Shown: one piece after another, positions 36,001 to 48,922 of the stretch
How positions within the stretch are numbered: position 1 is the stretch's first letter
Layout: the number at the start of each line of letters is the position of its first letter
Source of the DNA: Nemopilema nomurai
Taxonomy: Eukaryota > Cnidaria > Scyphozoa > Rhizostomeae > Rhizostomatidae
Assembly (NCBI GenBank): GCA_003864495.1
Contig: ML133389.1
Span: forward strand, 2,677,848-2,741,847
Reading direction: 5' to 3'
DNA: 64,000 nucleotides
The notes under the pieces: model-generated
The model's database searches: none
Seen by the model: the letters and a program-made list of their open reading frames with translations, nothing else
What the model was told of the DNA's origin: nothing
Made by a program: the position numbers and the translations under genes

Positions 36001-39000
36001 GTAGTTCTCCTTCAATACACAGCCTTCATTTTGCCCGCGGGACAAGCAGATTACCCGCGACTCAGTCAGCTGTCTGCAAACCAAAAAGGTTGCCCGCGAG
36101 TCGCGTGTATGACAGTTCCCCGTGACATCAACTTATATTAAACTATAATCACATACAGTCTTCTTCGCCTTGCCCGTGGGATGCAAAAACATTATGTATC
36201 AACTTCCCACATGATGAAAATCATGTCCATTAAAGCATTTTAAAAGTAAAGATAACTCACTTTTGTAAATGCGTTCCCGTATCTTTCCATTCTAATTTTT
36301 GTACAAGCGGCTGAATTATTTTCAACACATATTTCTACGACAAAAAATATAATTCAATAAGACATTTTAAAAATATTATAAATGAAGAATCAAATACTGA
36401 ATTAATCGAAATACCATCGATCCATACCATCTTGTGGGCCTAGACAGTAAATTTTCCCTTTCAGTAAAATGGTTTAGATACTAACCTCGTAGTTCGTATA
36501 TCCTGGCCTCCCTTCCAACATCGATGATATATACCCAAGCGAGGCCATGAGTGAATTCCACGGGACATAATCTTGCTCTTTGTTGATGTATTTGGTCAAG
36601 TCGAGCGCAGTCTCATAGCTCAGCATGTCGGTCCTTCAAAATAAAAAGCGATCACTTAATCAATTAATCACAAGGAATCAAGATGCTTGTGAACTCTTCT
36701 GTGAGACAGGCAGACCCTTCATCACTTAATCACAAAGAGTAATATCCGATAGCTAGTACTATCAGTCGTCAAGGAAGAGAGGCGAGTGCCTAAATGTATC
36801 AAACGATCACTACTAATCATCAAAACGACGTATTTCAGTGAGCGACATATGTACCAATGGCAGCTAATAATTTAATCACACTGAATGATTGCAAATCAAT
36901 AGTTCGGCGCATAAGCCATCATTGAATCAAAGTAGCTCAATCCCAAATCATTCGCCCCAGGATTCGATCGAATTCACAGAAAGAATGCGGTTGTTCTGTA
37001 GCTGATGAAATAGGAAAAGGAAGGTTGGCTCACCTAGCGAGCTCAAAGGAATCGTCAATCAGGTTGGCTCGATCGGAAGAGCTGAAAATCTTAAAACAAA
37101 ACAAGATATGTCCATTAGAATCGCAATTAAATGGCTTCAAAGGTTATAAAACAGAGAAAATGTTTATGTCAGGTTTCAAATAAATATCCTACTTTCGAAT
37201 ACGTTGAATCGTAAGCATAGATTGCCTTATACACAGGTGATATCCCATTTCGTAAACATCAAAATTGCAGAGAAATGGTATTGAGAGACAACAATTAAAA
37301 CACTAGAATGTTCATTTGATGATATGCTAACGAAAGCTTCGTATGTATACATAAAGAAACTTGGACAAGAGGATATTATGGGAGAAAAGATTAAAAGAAC
37401 ATTGTCGACCAAAATAAGTTAAGTCTTTAAGGTCAACTGAGAAAGCTGCAGATGATTGTATCTTGTGGTACAGATAAGCACCATGTACAAAAGGTTTACC
37501 CTCTTTGCAGGAAAATAAGAACCTGTAGGCTAGGGGCGTCCATTGCTTAGGGTAGGGAAGATAGTTCTCTTTGCACAAGAAGCCTTGCACAATCTGTCAC
37601 ACGTTGACTGATATAAAAAAGCTCCACCTTGAAGGACTCAAGGTAAGAAGCCGCCCCCCTGATTAGACTACTATGCTGTTTAGTGCAGAACAATAGTTTT
37701 TGCATTTAAAAAAAGTAGTACCGGGGGTTGAGTAGAGGGATTTCCTTACCAAGTGATCATTGAATAGCTGCGTACTGAGAAGTTTCCAGTTCTCTTCGTA
37801 ATAATTTGTTCTGAAAAATCCTTTTGTGTCTATGTTGATTTTGATCCACTCCCCCGGCTTCGGGCAAGGAAATTTCATTTGCTCTGCATGAAAAGTAGAT
37901 TACAATACTTAGCAACAAGAAAGAAAGAACTTCATAAGTCGAAATAGCCAGGAACTTTTGGCTCTATTGTCGATGATGCTTCTCAAGCATCCTTCCTTGT
38001 CACTATTCTACTTTCTCTTTCTTATTGCCATGGGTTCTTGTTTCAATTGCGTATAGCATATTTTCTACTTTCATCCTAAAATAACCCTCATGGGAGAATT
38101 TCTCGATTTCTGTCTGCTCGGCATCGTTTTATTCAAGCTTGTTGCCCTGTGTACAAGTGTTTATGCTGGCAATACAGTCTTCTTGGATGACGTCATATCC
38201 CATACTTACAGTTCCGTCTATTCAGGCCAGTGTTATAGGTGTTTTCAAACTTCTTGGATGACGTCAAGTTCCATGCTTATAGCTCAGTCGAGTTATAGCT
38301 CAGTTACTGTGCTCAAAAATTACTGTGATCTCTCAGTAAAGGTCATTGCTTCCCGGTCCATCAATGTATAGTTCTCTCTGTAACAACACCTTCCACTGAC
38401 CTAATGCAGCACAATAAACAAGACTGAACGCAAATAGCAGGGGGTTTCATCATCACCTATTGATCGGTTGAAGAGGACGACATCTCTGGCTGACTTCGTC
38501 ATGTAGGTTACGGGAATATCCCATTTGTATCTGGAAATCAAATAAAAATTCAGAAAATGAAAAATACAAGTAAACCTGAGAATTGAAAGAGAAGCTAATA
38601 CATTCCTGCAAATTTTCTAGCAATGACATTGCGAGATATTCAGTCGATCGATTATGCATCTCTTATCTATACATTAGGCATCAAAGATAGTTGAATAGCT
38701 AATACAATTCACGAATTAGACATAAATCCAGAAAACACAAAACTACTATCGTCAGGTTGATATAACAAAATATAGATTACATGGATTAGGCAGGAATTAA
38801 GAAAAATATACCACGGATTTGCACAATGCTTTGCGTCGTAGAAGTGGTATTATAGCTCCGATCAAAGCGATTATGTTATTGCATGTCAAATTAATAATGC
38901 ACGCATAAATGCAAAATATAAGCACCACTGAAACAGGATTTGCATAACAAATGAAAAGCTTTGGCCATCTGAAAAGTTTTGCTCACCCAAAGGGCGAAGA

Positions 39001-42000
39001 TTTCGAAGGCCTAGCGTCTTTAGCTGTCAGAAATTGCCGTTGAGTTACGAAGCATTTCCCGGCATTCTTTGCGTCCTTTTTCAGCGTGACAACGGGGAAG
39101 CCCATTTGAAGTGTCCACGTGTCCATCAAGGCTTTGACGTCAACGACATTTCCAGTGGCCTAACGAAAAGACAACACAAAGTGATCACATGTTTAAACCG
39201 TTTAAAATATCACGTGATTAATCAAGTGACTACATAAACAGACTGTTTGGTAGCTGCACAATCACGTGTTCACATAAATTAACTACTCCAGCGAGATCCC
39301 ATGAAAAGGCCAACGGTTATACTGACAACGACTGACAATTGGTTATTTGGCAGGGGGAGTCCCCACTCTCACAGGCATCTCCCCAACACACAGGTTTTGA
39401 GAAGACTTTTGCTGGACTTTAATGTTAATTAAAGGGACTATGTCTTGTTAAAAAGGGATTATCCGTGAGAAGATAAAAATATTTACCTTGGTCAATGAAG
39501 ACCAAAGATCATCAGACTTTGCATTTGCAAACTGGTGAACGTTCAAGTAGCTCTGTAAAATAAAATTGAGAATGGTAGACTTTTGGATTGGTAATGTGCT
39601 AAGCACAAACTTGGGCAATCATTATTTCAATAAGGACGGCTTACATTTGTGTGTGGTAGACCCAATGAATTGCAGCGCTTTATTAAATGCCAAAACAAAG
39701 TTAAAAAATTTATTACATTTGAGCAGTGAAACAAAATTACCAGTTACTGAACTATATTAGATAATTTTGTTTCCACAGTTAGTTATAATTGGCGCTTTAT
39801 TGAATTGAGAGATTTTCAAGCAATAAATTAAAGTACATCACACAGAGAAAAATGACAAGAAAGGGTCTTACTTGCAGGCCAGTATCAAACTCTTTTGAGC
39901 CTAAGTAACCTTTTAACATGCTAATGATAGATGCCCCCTAAAAGAAAGGTCAAAAGGCACATTCATCAAGAAAAGAAGGGTCAAAGGACAGCATTGGATG
40001 GTATTTATAATGGTACTCCATTCGTATGACAAAAAGTCTAGACAGGATATTTGTGCCTTCGATTCATGATAGCAACTTAAATCCTGTAAATAAAATCCTT
40101 TGATGACTATTAAACTAGATACATTTCTATAGGCCAAAGGTGCCTCATAAAAGGTGTACAAACAGGAAATTAATTCTGGTGAAAGAGTTCAACATTGGTG
40201 ATATGACTGATATGGCTTTTAGTCACCTTTCGGTATGAAATCGCATCAAAGATGGCATTGATTTCTTTAGGATCTTTGACTGGGACAGAAATCGGATGTG
40301 AATTGGTATGGGCGTCCATAATCAGCGAGCGTTGCACGTGACTGATCACGAACTGGTCCATCATCTGCCACTCTTTGAAAATCTTGTCCGTACAGTAGTA
40401 CTGCATGTATGATGCGAAGCCCTCGTTAAGCCAAAGGTCATTCCACCAGTCCATAGTCACCAAATTGCCAAACCACTAGAAACGAAAAAGGAGACATATG
40501 ACCGGCGTTTTAGTCCTTTCATCAAAATCTAAAACTTTCTTGATAGGTCAAAGGTCAAAGGGCAAATATTGAAGGGAGGAGCTATATTGTTGAGATACTT
40601 TTGTCATTTACTTTCATTTCATTTTCATTTACATTAGAAACGAAAACGAAGAAAGATGATTTCGCTGGCGTGTAAATCGGCAAAATGGGAAACTGTTAAT
40701 GATAATCGTTCATCAAAATCTAAAGCTCTCAAATCTAAAGGTCAAAGGTTAGAGGTCAAATACTTCTGTCATTTACTTTTCTGTTATTTTCATTTAAGTT
40801 GTCACTTACATTGTCATTAATGCTGTCATTGAGGTTTACTGTCATTTACGATGCGATACTTTCGTCATTTACTTTACAGAACATTTCACTGCCTAATACC
40901 TCAAAATAAGACACATTTTTCTTAAAACTTAAATATTTCTTCGCCATAAAAAATTTATAAAGATAAAACTCAATGTGAGTGAAAAAAGTCGAACCTGATG
41001 AGCGATTTCATGAGCAATATAAATGGCAACCCGTTGCTTGTTTGAATCTGAAGATTCCTTCTCATCATAAAGAAGTGACGTCATTCTGTACGTGATTAGT
41101 CCCCAGTTCTCCATGGCTCCGGCAGCAAAGTCTGGGATGGCAATTAGGTCTAGAGGAGAAAGAGAGAAAGCAGATGTCAGAAAAATTATTTGATATGGTT
41201 AGTTGATTGCACAGATTTGATTTACATAAATTTAATTGAGACTTTTTTGAGTGAAAAGGGGTTGATTAGTAATCGAAATAGAATCATGTGAAATAAATTT
41301 CTTGTTGAGGAATGAAACAACCCAGCTCTTATTTATAGAACACGAAACGTCAAATTCAAGACTAAACTAGAGACTTCATGATTTATTGATAATAACATCA
41401 ATTGACATCATAGCCAAAAACATATAAATGGTGGGAAGTACCGTCAGAGGTGGTTAGTGCAGGAAGAAAATGAGAAATCATGATCAATCATGATCATGAA
41501 GAAGTTGATTAATCATGATCAATCAATCACATTGTAGGTAATCATCTGATCGTTTACTGCGTGATACTTGCCGAGCTTGCTCAATGGGAAATCGATTTTG
41601 AAGAATTTCTCGTAAAAATCAAGAACTTTAGGAGTAGTTTCTCTGGCGAAGGCTGCTTGATTGATCTGATCCTCGGGTACAATGATTTTAATCTGTTGAA
41701 AAAAGCCAGAATCAAACCTAATCAAAGAATCACTGGAATGCTAATGTACATGAAAATAGTCATGTTGATCACTGAATCACTTAAGCGCAATGAACAATTT
41801 TGATAGAAAACTGATCCCATGATCCAATGACATCATATGGTTGGTAAGAAAAACTACTGTAAAACCCCCTGCCACTTACATGCTTACATGAATCAATGTT
41901 TTGGTGGTTGTTACAATTATTAGTAATGGATGGGTGTATGCTCTATAACCCTCGATGAAATGAGCAGCATTCTTGAGAGTGGGACACATTTTTCTTTGGA

Positions 42001-45000
42001 CCTTGAGGTTGGAGAGGGGGGAGGGTGGAGAACAAGACAGACCTTGATGCCTCTTGATGAAACCGCATCCAAGCTCTTGAAGTCATGAACCACGAAAGCG
42101 ACAACATAGGTACTCATCTTGACACTCTCTTCAAAGTGCACCACTTCGAGGCCATCAAGGCGGGTTTTCTGAAACGAGATCAACAAATATGTATCACGTG
42201 ACGTTCCAATTACGTGACGTTCGGATGACGTGGCGAATGGCGTCAAAACTTTGAAATGGAAAAGACTAGCGAAGTAGGAGCGCCTTTACAAGGGAATGAT
42301 GGCGCTACTATTATCAAAACAGATCTTGTAACGAATTGAATTTTTAACAGGGTTGATAAGTCGTGGAATGACGGAAGACACCGACAATTTACACTCACAG
42401 TTTTCAGAACTGGCATGTTGGAGGTTGCGGTGTGCTGGGGCGACTTGACTATGATGATCCTAAATGTTGCCTTCATGGCCGGCTCATCGAAGCACGGGAA
42501 GGCGGTGCGGGCTGCGGAGGACTCAAAGTGGGTTGTTGCAATGTACCTGCGGAGGAGCAATATCATGCCCGTTAGAAACCCCCTCGAGGTATAACGAGTG
42601 ATGACCGACGATACGGAAGTAGCTGAAAAGGGGCGTCCCACAAGAATCAACTTTGGAGACTATTTTGCCAATATTGTCATGCTCTCCCGTACTTAGAGAC
42701 GCTGTGCTGGAAAGCGCTGGAAAGAGCAATGCCATAAGCGGTATTTAAAAGGGCCAAATGGGAGGCAAGGGGGAGTGGGCCAGTGAGGTAAAGGATAAGG
42801 GGTAAAAAAGAAGGAAAATGGGGAACAAGGGTTAAGTTTTTTGGTCACGTTCATTAAAAACAAATAACAGTTTCTCGAGAATGGCTGTAAGCAAAGACAT
42901 TCGGGAAAGTCAAATGCAAACGAGTTGCATTTTTAATAAACTTTGCGGCTTTTGGTTTTCAAAGAAACTACGTCAACAAAAGCACAAGAAAGCACAAACT
43001 GCGTTGCGAGCTTATCATAGTTTTTAAAAAACAAAGATCATATCAATTCACTATAAATCAGAAAATAATTGGTATTTTGAAAAAATATAACTGAGCAAAG
43101 TAAGAAGAAAACACCTGTCTTCGCAAATAAACAATCGATATCAATGCATTGATGACGGGGGTGATGGGGTAAGATGCAAAGCTATAAGCATCTGAAATTT
43201 AAAGTCAATTTTACCGTTTTCAAGTCGAGTCAATTGTTTAAGCTTGATAAAGCTGCACATATAGTTAGAATCTTATCACGACTAGCTAGTTCTGATTGCA
43301 GTGCTTCGTCCATAACACTCTTAATTGTTCTTATTGGCATTATTCCTTTCAAAATACTGTACCTGTTTCTATCAGCCCAATAACCCTCTCTTTATGAATC
43401 CTCGCAGATGCAATCTCAGGGGCGGATTCAGGAAGAAATCTGCCACGCCCCTCAGGCTGCCTAAAATGAAGGCCACACCCCTTTAATGTGAATACTATTT
43501 ATGATCAAATGACATAAGGCTATTGGAATTTTGGAATAGGCTATTGACATAAGCGGTCGCGAATACAATTGCATAGGTCAGTCTATCTGTTTATTGGACA
43601 GTTAAACAACAATCGCATAGGTCAACTTGTATCTTGATTGGCTATTTGAGTCTGCACTGAATTTTATTGGACACTTTCTACAAAAATTGCATAGGTCAAC
43701 TCGGCTTCTTATTCGACAGTTCAAATTTCACCTATGCTCGCGCCAAATTAAGCATAGCTCATCTTGCCTGTAATTGGCTTGACGAACGAAAGCAACAGCA
43801 ATAGCGGCAATAGGTTGTGATATAATTCCAGAGAACAGGAAGAATTTTTGTGGCATTGGGTGACGTTAATTGATGCAAAAGGAAATTGTTTGAGAAAATC
43901 TGACTTATGCTCGCGCAAAGGTTGCTAATGTCTGGATCCGCCCCTGAATCTTGCATGTTGTTTGTAACCCAGATGCAGAAAGTTGTCGTTTGCCTCTGGT
44001 AAATGCAGAAATAATCAACTCTGTTCCAGAATTGAGGGCAGAGTCTTCACTCAGTGTAAAGTCACGATCTGCCAAAATTTGATCATCTTTCATATGATAT
44101 TTTATTTTATTAGTAAATCCACTTCCTCTCACAATTTAGACATCTGATGTTCTTCCATTCCAGCATCTTGAAACAAAGTTGACTGCCCCCAGGGGCGCAC
44201 AAGAGATGAATACTTTAATTGTACAATGTTTTTTTGTACTGACTGTAACATTTTGCCCTTGCAAGAAGATTTCATATCTAATCCTTGTCTTGCATGCCTC
44301 TAAGAAACTTCAGTCTAATGTACATTATATCCACCAATTTTCAAAAATAGTTTATGACTATAGTCTTTGGAATTCCTCTTACATGTGCCAAAAAGTCAAA
44401 GTCAAAACTCTTCTATCTGGTGTGAACTGTTCTAAATAATTAACCAAGCATTCCAGCATAATCCAATTTAAACCAGTTAGTAATGAGCATTTATTGCTAT
44501 CATCTGTCACTGATTCATATGAAAGTGTGTTTGGTTTCTTCAGGATGACTGCTCTATATTATTCCATTCTAAGTTGATTAATTTCTTGATATAGCACGGA
44601 TCTCTCTTCCTTCTGTGTTTTTTGAATATTTTCAGATGAAAGAATAGAATAAGCTTCATTTGGTTTGCTGCCATGCTCACTAAATTTTGTTTTGTCCTCT
44701 TGAAAAACATCAGGTGACTGTAATATCAGTTTCTTTCTTGAAAGTTCTTTGGGGATTGCATCTAAAAATATCAAAAAGAAGATTGCTGAAGCTGTGGGAT
44801 CAATAATTCCCACTTCTGTTTAAAGCAATTGGATCAAAGGTAGATAAATGTAGTCATTGAGCAGGCTGAATCCCTTTTCTTGAAATCTTAAGATTCATTT
44901 AGGGCTCTCTCTTGCATTAAAAGTTTGTTCGGTTAATTGAAATTCCTTAAATAGTAAATGAACATAATTAAGTAAATCCATGTTTATATTAGTTGCAGAC

Positions 45001-46837
45001 TGTATATTAGTGACAATGTTGGAATATGGATACCACTTCAGCCCTTTAACAACATTTTAGGAAAGTTGCCCCAAAATTCAACTCTGTTTGGCTTGAGAAG
45101 AACTTACAAGTATTTTCCAAATGATTCAACTTCCCTTTCAAATGGTTAACTTTTTTAATATAGTCTTCCTTCCACTTTAGAGACAATGGCAGTCTCGGTT
45201 TCTTCGCTGCTTGATGATGGGAAAATTCATTGCACATAATCTGGATGCGATGAAAAATTTCCCTCTTTACCTAGAAAATAGATCATACATAAAATATTTA
45301 GATCAGTAGACTAGGGCAGTTGTTATCAAACATAAACATACATAGAGTTTGCCTGAAAATGCAAAAATACGATAAAACATAAGTACTACAAAAGATATAG
45401 ACTATGGTATAGAATGATAAATAAACATACCTGAGGTGAAATGCTCTGAAGATAGACATAGACATATAGAGTCTTTGGTGATTATTCATTTCCTTTTAGG
45501 CTTTTCCAGACTCATCCACATGTGTTCTGCCTCAGCTGTATATCGTGTGGTAAAATGTAATAATTCAATTCTGGCTTAAATTTTACAGCTAGAACAGCTA
45601 GTGACACAGCAGCTCCTCTGCATTTCGGATTAAAGTTTTATAACTCCATTCTTCCAACGCAACATCTGTAAAACACCGACAACAACGTTTTCTGGTAGCA
45701 AATATGCTCTAATTAGCGAAAATCAAGCCAAAAATGAGCTAAGCTCACCAGAAGTCTGAATTTATTTACTATTTGATCTAAAAATCAAGCATACCTTGTT
45801 TACATAATTACAGTTTATTTTCTTCCTATCTGTTTATTTGCTTTCTGACCCTTTTTTTTAAAAAACCCAAAAAGGCGACGATAGTCTAGAAGAGACTTTT
45901 CTTAACGACCCAAACGCACAAATTTATAATGAAAAGAATGTAATATATTTGTTTATTAGATTGTAGCAAATTTTATTCTTGTTATGTTTCTTGCCAAATT
46001 GCGTTAAAATAATCAACATTATTCATCCATTATTCCAAAGAGTTTCGTTCCCCTCAACTAAGATGGCGGCATTCGTTGCCATGGTAGTGACGTCACGTTG
46101 ACCGGAAGAATTCCCAGAGACACTCGAAAACCTGCAGGATTAAAAATTGAAAAGGGACACAAATACAATAAATACCTCGTCTCACCAGCCTTAGTTTTGT
46201 AGGAGCTTCGGTAAAAGCCTTGCAACTTTTCCTGGAGGGTTCCATTATACAAAACCACCAGTGTGTAATTTTGTCCAACTTCCAGATCCTTTTCTGTCTG
46301 AACCACCAACAGCTCCTTCTCTTGGTTCGTTGAAAATTCTCCTTTCACTAGCAAATCCTCATTATTAAACGGCTTGTCCAAATAGGAATTTTTCAAAAGA
46401 CGTATATCGCTTATCTTTTTGTCCTTGAAATTAAGAATAACATTTTTCGTTGGTTTAACACAACGGAAAAGAATTCTTGTCGAGCCAAAAACACTGAATG
46501 TTGTTAAATTTGGATGCAGATAAATTCTGTATTTTAACGGCTCTAAATCTCTCGGTAACCTTAGTCCAGGATAGGGGAATTCGTTTCGTGCAAGGCGACC
46601 TAATTTATTTTTTGTGTGGTTGTTACTCACAGCACCAACTACCCCTCCAAGAACTACCAATGCAAGGACAGACAGCACGCCAATTAACAGCTTCAGATTC
46701 ATCTTCAGCCATGTTGAAGCGCCGGACTGGCCTTCCTGCTTGGCGCTTTTTTTCTTCTCGGCATCACCACCGTCATTCAAGAGTCTTAATTCTTCGTCAT
46801 CGTTGGTAGAGTATCCGGCAGTGTTTTCCTCCGCCAT
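33094..46837 (-). CDS. M1 zinc aminopeptidase, copy A (aminopeptidase N/A-like type II ectoenzyme)
   Basis: Eighteen exons: 46837-46176, 42546-42399, 42168-42043, 41692-41572, 41149-40995, 40475-40227, 39937-39872, 39552-39487, 39159-38987, 38530-38457, 37883-37750, 37089-37034, 36633-36486, 36334-36261, 35789-35517, 34670-34530, 33845-33764 (or 33997-33916), 33234-33094. Total 2,889 nt, 962 residues, the usual M1 ectoenzyme length. The start at 46837 ([10 protein letters not shown]) gives an acidic cytoplasmic tail and one membrane anchor at about 48-70. Substrate motif GAMEN at 363-367; zinc site HEIAH (399-403) with E422 in WLNEGF; transition-state Tyr485 in AISY. It removes N-terminal residues from peptides at the cell surface. 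Ala before GAMEN resembles aminopeptidase N more than aminopeptidase A. FASYMQ has Gln where copy B and many relatives have Glu. Exon 4 ends at a GC donor. Introns hold a TTAA element and a decayed transposon. Confidence 0.93.
33764..33997 (-). other. Mutually exclusive exon pair 17a/17b in copy A
   Basis: 33997-33916 and 33845-33764 are both 82 nt, both enter in phase 2 and leave in phase 0, and both encode 28 residues with the shared frame RY...F-IS--I...FG--KT--ERD. The gap between them is 70 nt. Since 82 is not divisible by 3, using both or neither breaks the frame into exon 18. They vary a helix in the C-terminal (ERAP1_C-like) domain. Confidence 0.8.
34873..35391. mobile_element. TTAA-flanked MITE with long terminal inverted repeats
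   Basis: Terminal inverted repeats start GCCTGGTTTCCATATGGCCG on the left and its near-complement on the right, extending about 60 bp. Direct TTAA flanks at 34869-34872 and 35392-35395 are the piggyBac-type target duplication. At the matching spot of copy B (about 50845) the sequence runs straight through, so the site is empty there. No transposase inside. Confidence 0.85.
40545..40557 (+). promoter_or_regulatory. DR1-type nuclear-receptor site in aminopeptidase intron 5
   Basis: AGGTCAAAGGTCA, kept in copy B at 55834-55846. Perfect DR1 half-sites; a regulatory role is inferred. Confidence 0.25.
43216..45260 (-). pseudogene. Decayed DDE (DDE_Tnp_4, ISL2EU/Harbinger-like) transposase in intron 1 of copy A
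   Basis: Minus-strand fragments in order: charged N-terminal frames (about 45260-45108 and 44763-44559, interrupted by a stop), a [13 protein letters not shown] region, a catalytic-core piece with [13 protein letters not shown] and [13 protein letters not shown] (where active relatives have DRGF), then ...[18 protein letters not shown]. After an inserted MITE the frame resumes as [15 protein letters not shown] and ends with [10 protein letters not shown]. Stops and frameshifts make it dead. The family call rests on the DRxF, GKxQLS and RIHxERxIG landmarks. Confidence 0.75.
43417..43946. mobile_element. hAT-like MITE inserted inside the dead transposase
   Basis: Ends are CAGGGGCGGATTCAG and the inverse of CAGGGGCGGATCCAG. 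It is flanked by AATCT on both sides, and removing it with one AATCT rejoins the transposase frame exactly. Inside, three spaced copies of GCATAGGTCA-containing units occur. No coding capacity. Confidence 0.8.
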
Positions 46838-46865
46838 CTTCGACCATTGATCATTTGTGAAAATT

Positions 46866-46880
46866 CCCCCCCCCCCCCCC
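46866..46880 (-). other. Poly-G tract in the 5' UTR of aminopeptidase copy A
   Basis: Fifteen consecutive Gs on the transcribed strand lie about 30 nt before the ATG. This can be slippage-prone and may be miscounted in the assembly. It could affect translation if transcribed. Confidence 0.5.
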
Positions 46881-47035
46881 AAAAAATAAGTGCCAGACCT
46901 CTCCGTGAACTCGAGGCCGCGGTCTTGCAATCGCTTTTCAATTCAGGAGAGGGTGGGGGCTGGAGATACACAGTAAGTCAACTAATTTGTCCTAGAAGGC
47001 ACGATATACCACCACATTAATCCCGATCTAAGCAA

Positions 47036-47200
47036 TTTGCAGCTACAGAATTCAACACTACGCGCCCCACAAATTGTGGCTCTATTCCCCCGACAGAATG
47101 TGTACTCACTTCAGTGCCACAAGGACAGAACGTAGAACGCATTACTGTAGCTAAAATTCTTCTTACTAAATTCGATTTCAAACAAAATGCATTAACATGT
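47036..47200 (+). repeat. Dispersed repeat, copy 3, at the left border of duplication B
   Basis: Same family as 24830-25015 and 31623-31770. It begins GCAGCTACAGAATTCA like copy 1. It lies between the copy A start codon and the copy B 3' flank. Confidence 0.7.
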
Positions 47201-48922
47201 TGAATGTTGAAAAATGTTGAAAACCCAAGAAAACCTAATAATTTCAATTTTAGGGATTCATGAGCAAATTTTGCATATAAAGTGCTGTTGATGAATAAAG
47301 TAGCACAAGACAAATGTACATAATACTGTTCCCCAATCAATTTTGGACCCTGGGCCAAAGCAGTGGTAAATGTGGCCGTGCCTTTTACGCAATAAATTTT
47401 AAAAGTTTCTTGATGGCTGCTTTGGGGATGAAGACGGCCTCATATTGGACTTACTTGGTTTCAACAGCCATCGCATATTTTAGGAAAAAATCAAATCTTT
47501 TTGATTGAATGGTGGATCATGTGGACATCATTATCATTATAATAATTCATGATAACATAAACTTTGCAAACGTTTTTCTTGTGATTTGAAGCAAGAAAGA
47601 TATTAAATCAGCGGGTTGAAACATTTTGCAAACTTTCTTGAGATCACACAAAAAAGAAGACAAGAATGAATTCACTGACATCTTCTTTATCTTTTTGCAA
47701 TTCATTTTATTCCAATATATTACTCGGTATAATAAATACTTGTGAACTAAATATACATTATAGCTTAGCTTAATTAAATAAAGGTTACAATTAAGAAACC
47801 ATTATAATGAAAATGTATTCAAAGTGGGTTAAAGGTCGAAGTAGGTCAAATTGCGGCAACCTATTTTCAATATGGTAATATAGGACAAATATTGAAATAT
47901 GGGACACAGTGAAGAAGGTTATGTTTCTGGACGCTTTAATCTTTGTCCGACGGAAATAATCGAACTTGAATGCTGTGGCCTTTGACCTTTGACCTTTCTA
48001 GTCAATAGAAATAGGTCTAACTGTGGAGGGACTTTGTTATTTGGAAGGAACACTTTCAATTACAAAGAAAGAAAATATATCGTTTTCAATATCACATTTT
48101 GAAGCATATCTGAACAACAAGTAACTTAAACCAAAAATGACCCGAAACCCATATTATGCAGAAACTTATACCAGTGTAAAATGCAGAACAGATGCTTAGT
48201 AGAAAGCAGCCATTCGCAGATATTTCATTCTCAGATATCAATACCTATCACGTAAGGAATTCGTTCTGTCTTTTACCAACACAAAATATCAACTATACAG
48301 TGTATTTTTAGGCGGCATATTCCACTCATCTAAGTACCCCCTTAAAATTAACTTTACCGGACCTTTACACCTAGTTATTATCGAGAAGGTGAACGTTGGA
48401 AACCAAAATACGTACGTAGAAAGAGGACATAGACACAATAAAATTCAGGAAAGAAAGAATTGGCTTAAAATAGCTTTCGCAGGAAGCTAAATAATTACGC
48501 CACTACTTTTATGCACTACCTCGTAACCCTACAAGTGTCTGGAATTGCCTCACTGGAGGAGCAAACTTGGGTTTCCAACAGTTCCTCTACCTGCTTGGTA
48601 ATATGACGTCATTGAGCAAAATACTAGTTTGTTGACTTGACCTTGGCCTGATCAAAATGTTTTGGAGAAAGAACATACCCCCCTACTGCAAAAAGTAAAA
48701 GCCTGATGTTAACTTGTCTTTAACAGAAGCCAATAGCGTAGCACGAACAATACAAGAAAAGGAGCCGGGGGTAACCAATCTCAAAGGTTAGGAGGCAAAT
48801 CTATTACCACGTCGCAGACGCGGGAGGCATGGCTTGGTACAAAATGACGTCACTATTCGAGGACGTGGCCCTGGGTACGAGTCTTTCTGCTGCATTCAAC
48901 ACCAAAACGATATTTAACGAAT

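Larger units (their letters stand above)
31623..43205. repeat. Segmental duplication, copy A
   Basis: Nearly collinear with 47066-58940, including introns, intergenic sequence and all of aminopeptidase exons 2-18. High intron similarity means a recent duplication or later gene conversion. Homology stops at about 43205, where the decayed transposon begins. Confidence 0.9.
46838..48922. other. Junction between copy A 5' end and copy B 3' end
   Basis: Contains at most about 230 bp of unique copy A upstream sequence, then duplication B. About 0.5 kb (roughly 48165-48675) has no match in copy A and is a B-specific insertion or an A-specific deletion; I see no coding sequence or clear inverted ends in it. 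A DR1 motif lies at 47983-47995. Confidence 0.5.

Noticed and set aside
44559..45237. Independent small coiled-coil gene nested in aminopeptidase intron 1
   Set aside because: The frames continue, through a stop and frameshifts, into the DDE transposase core, so they are better explained as its N-terminal part.
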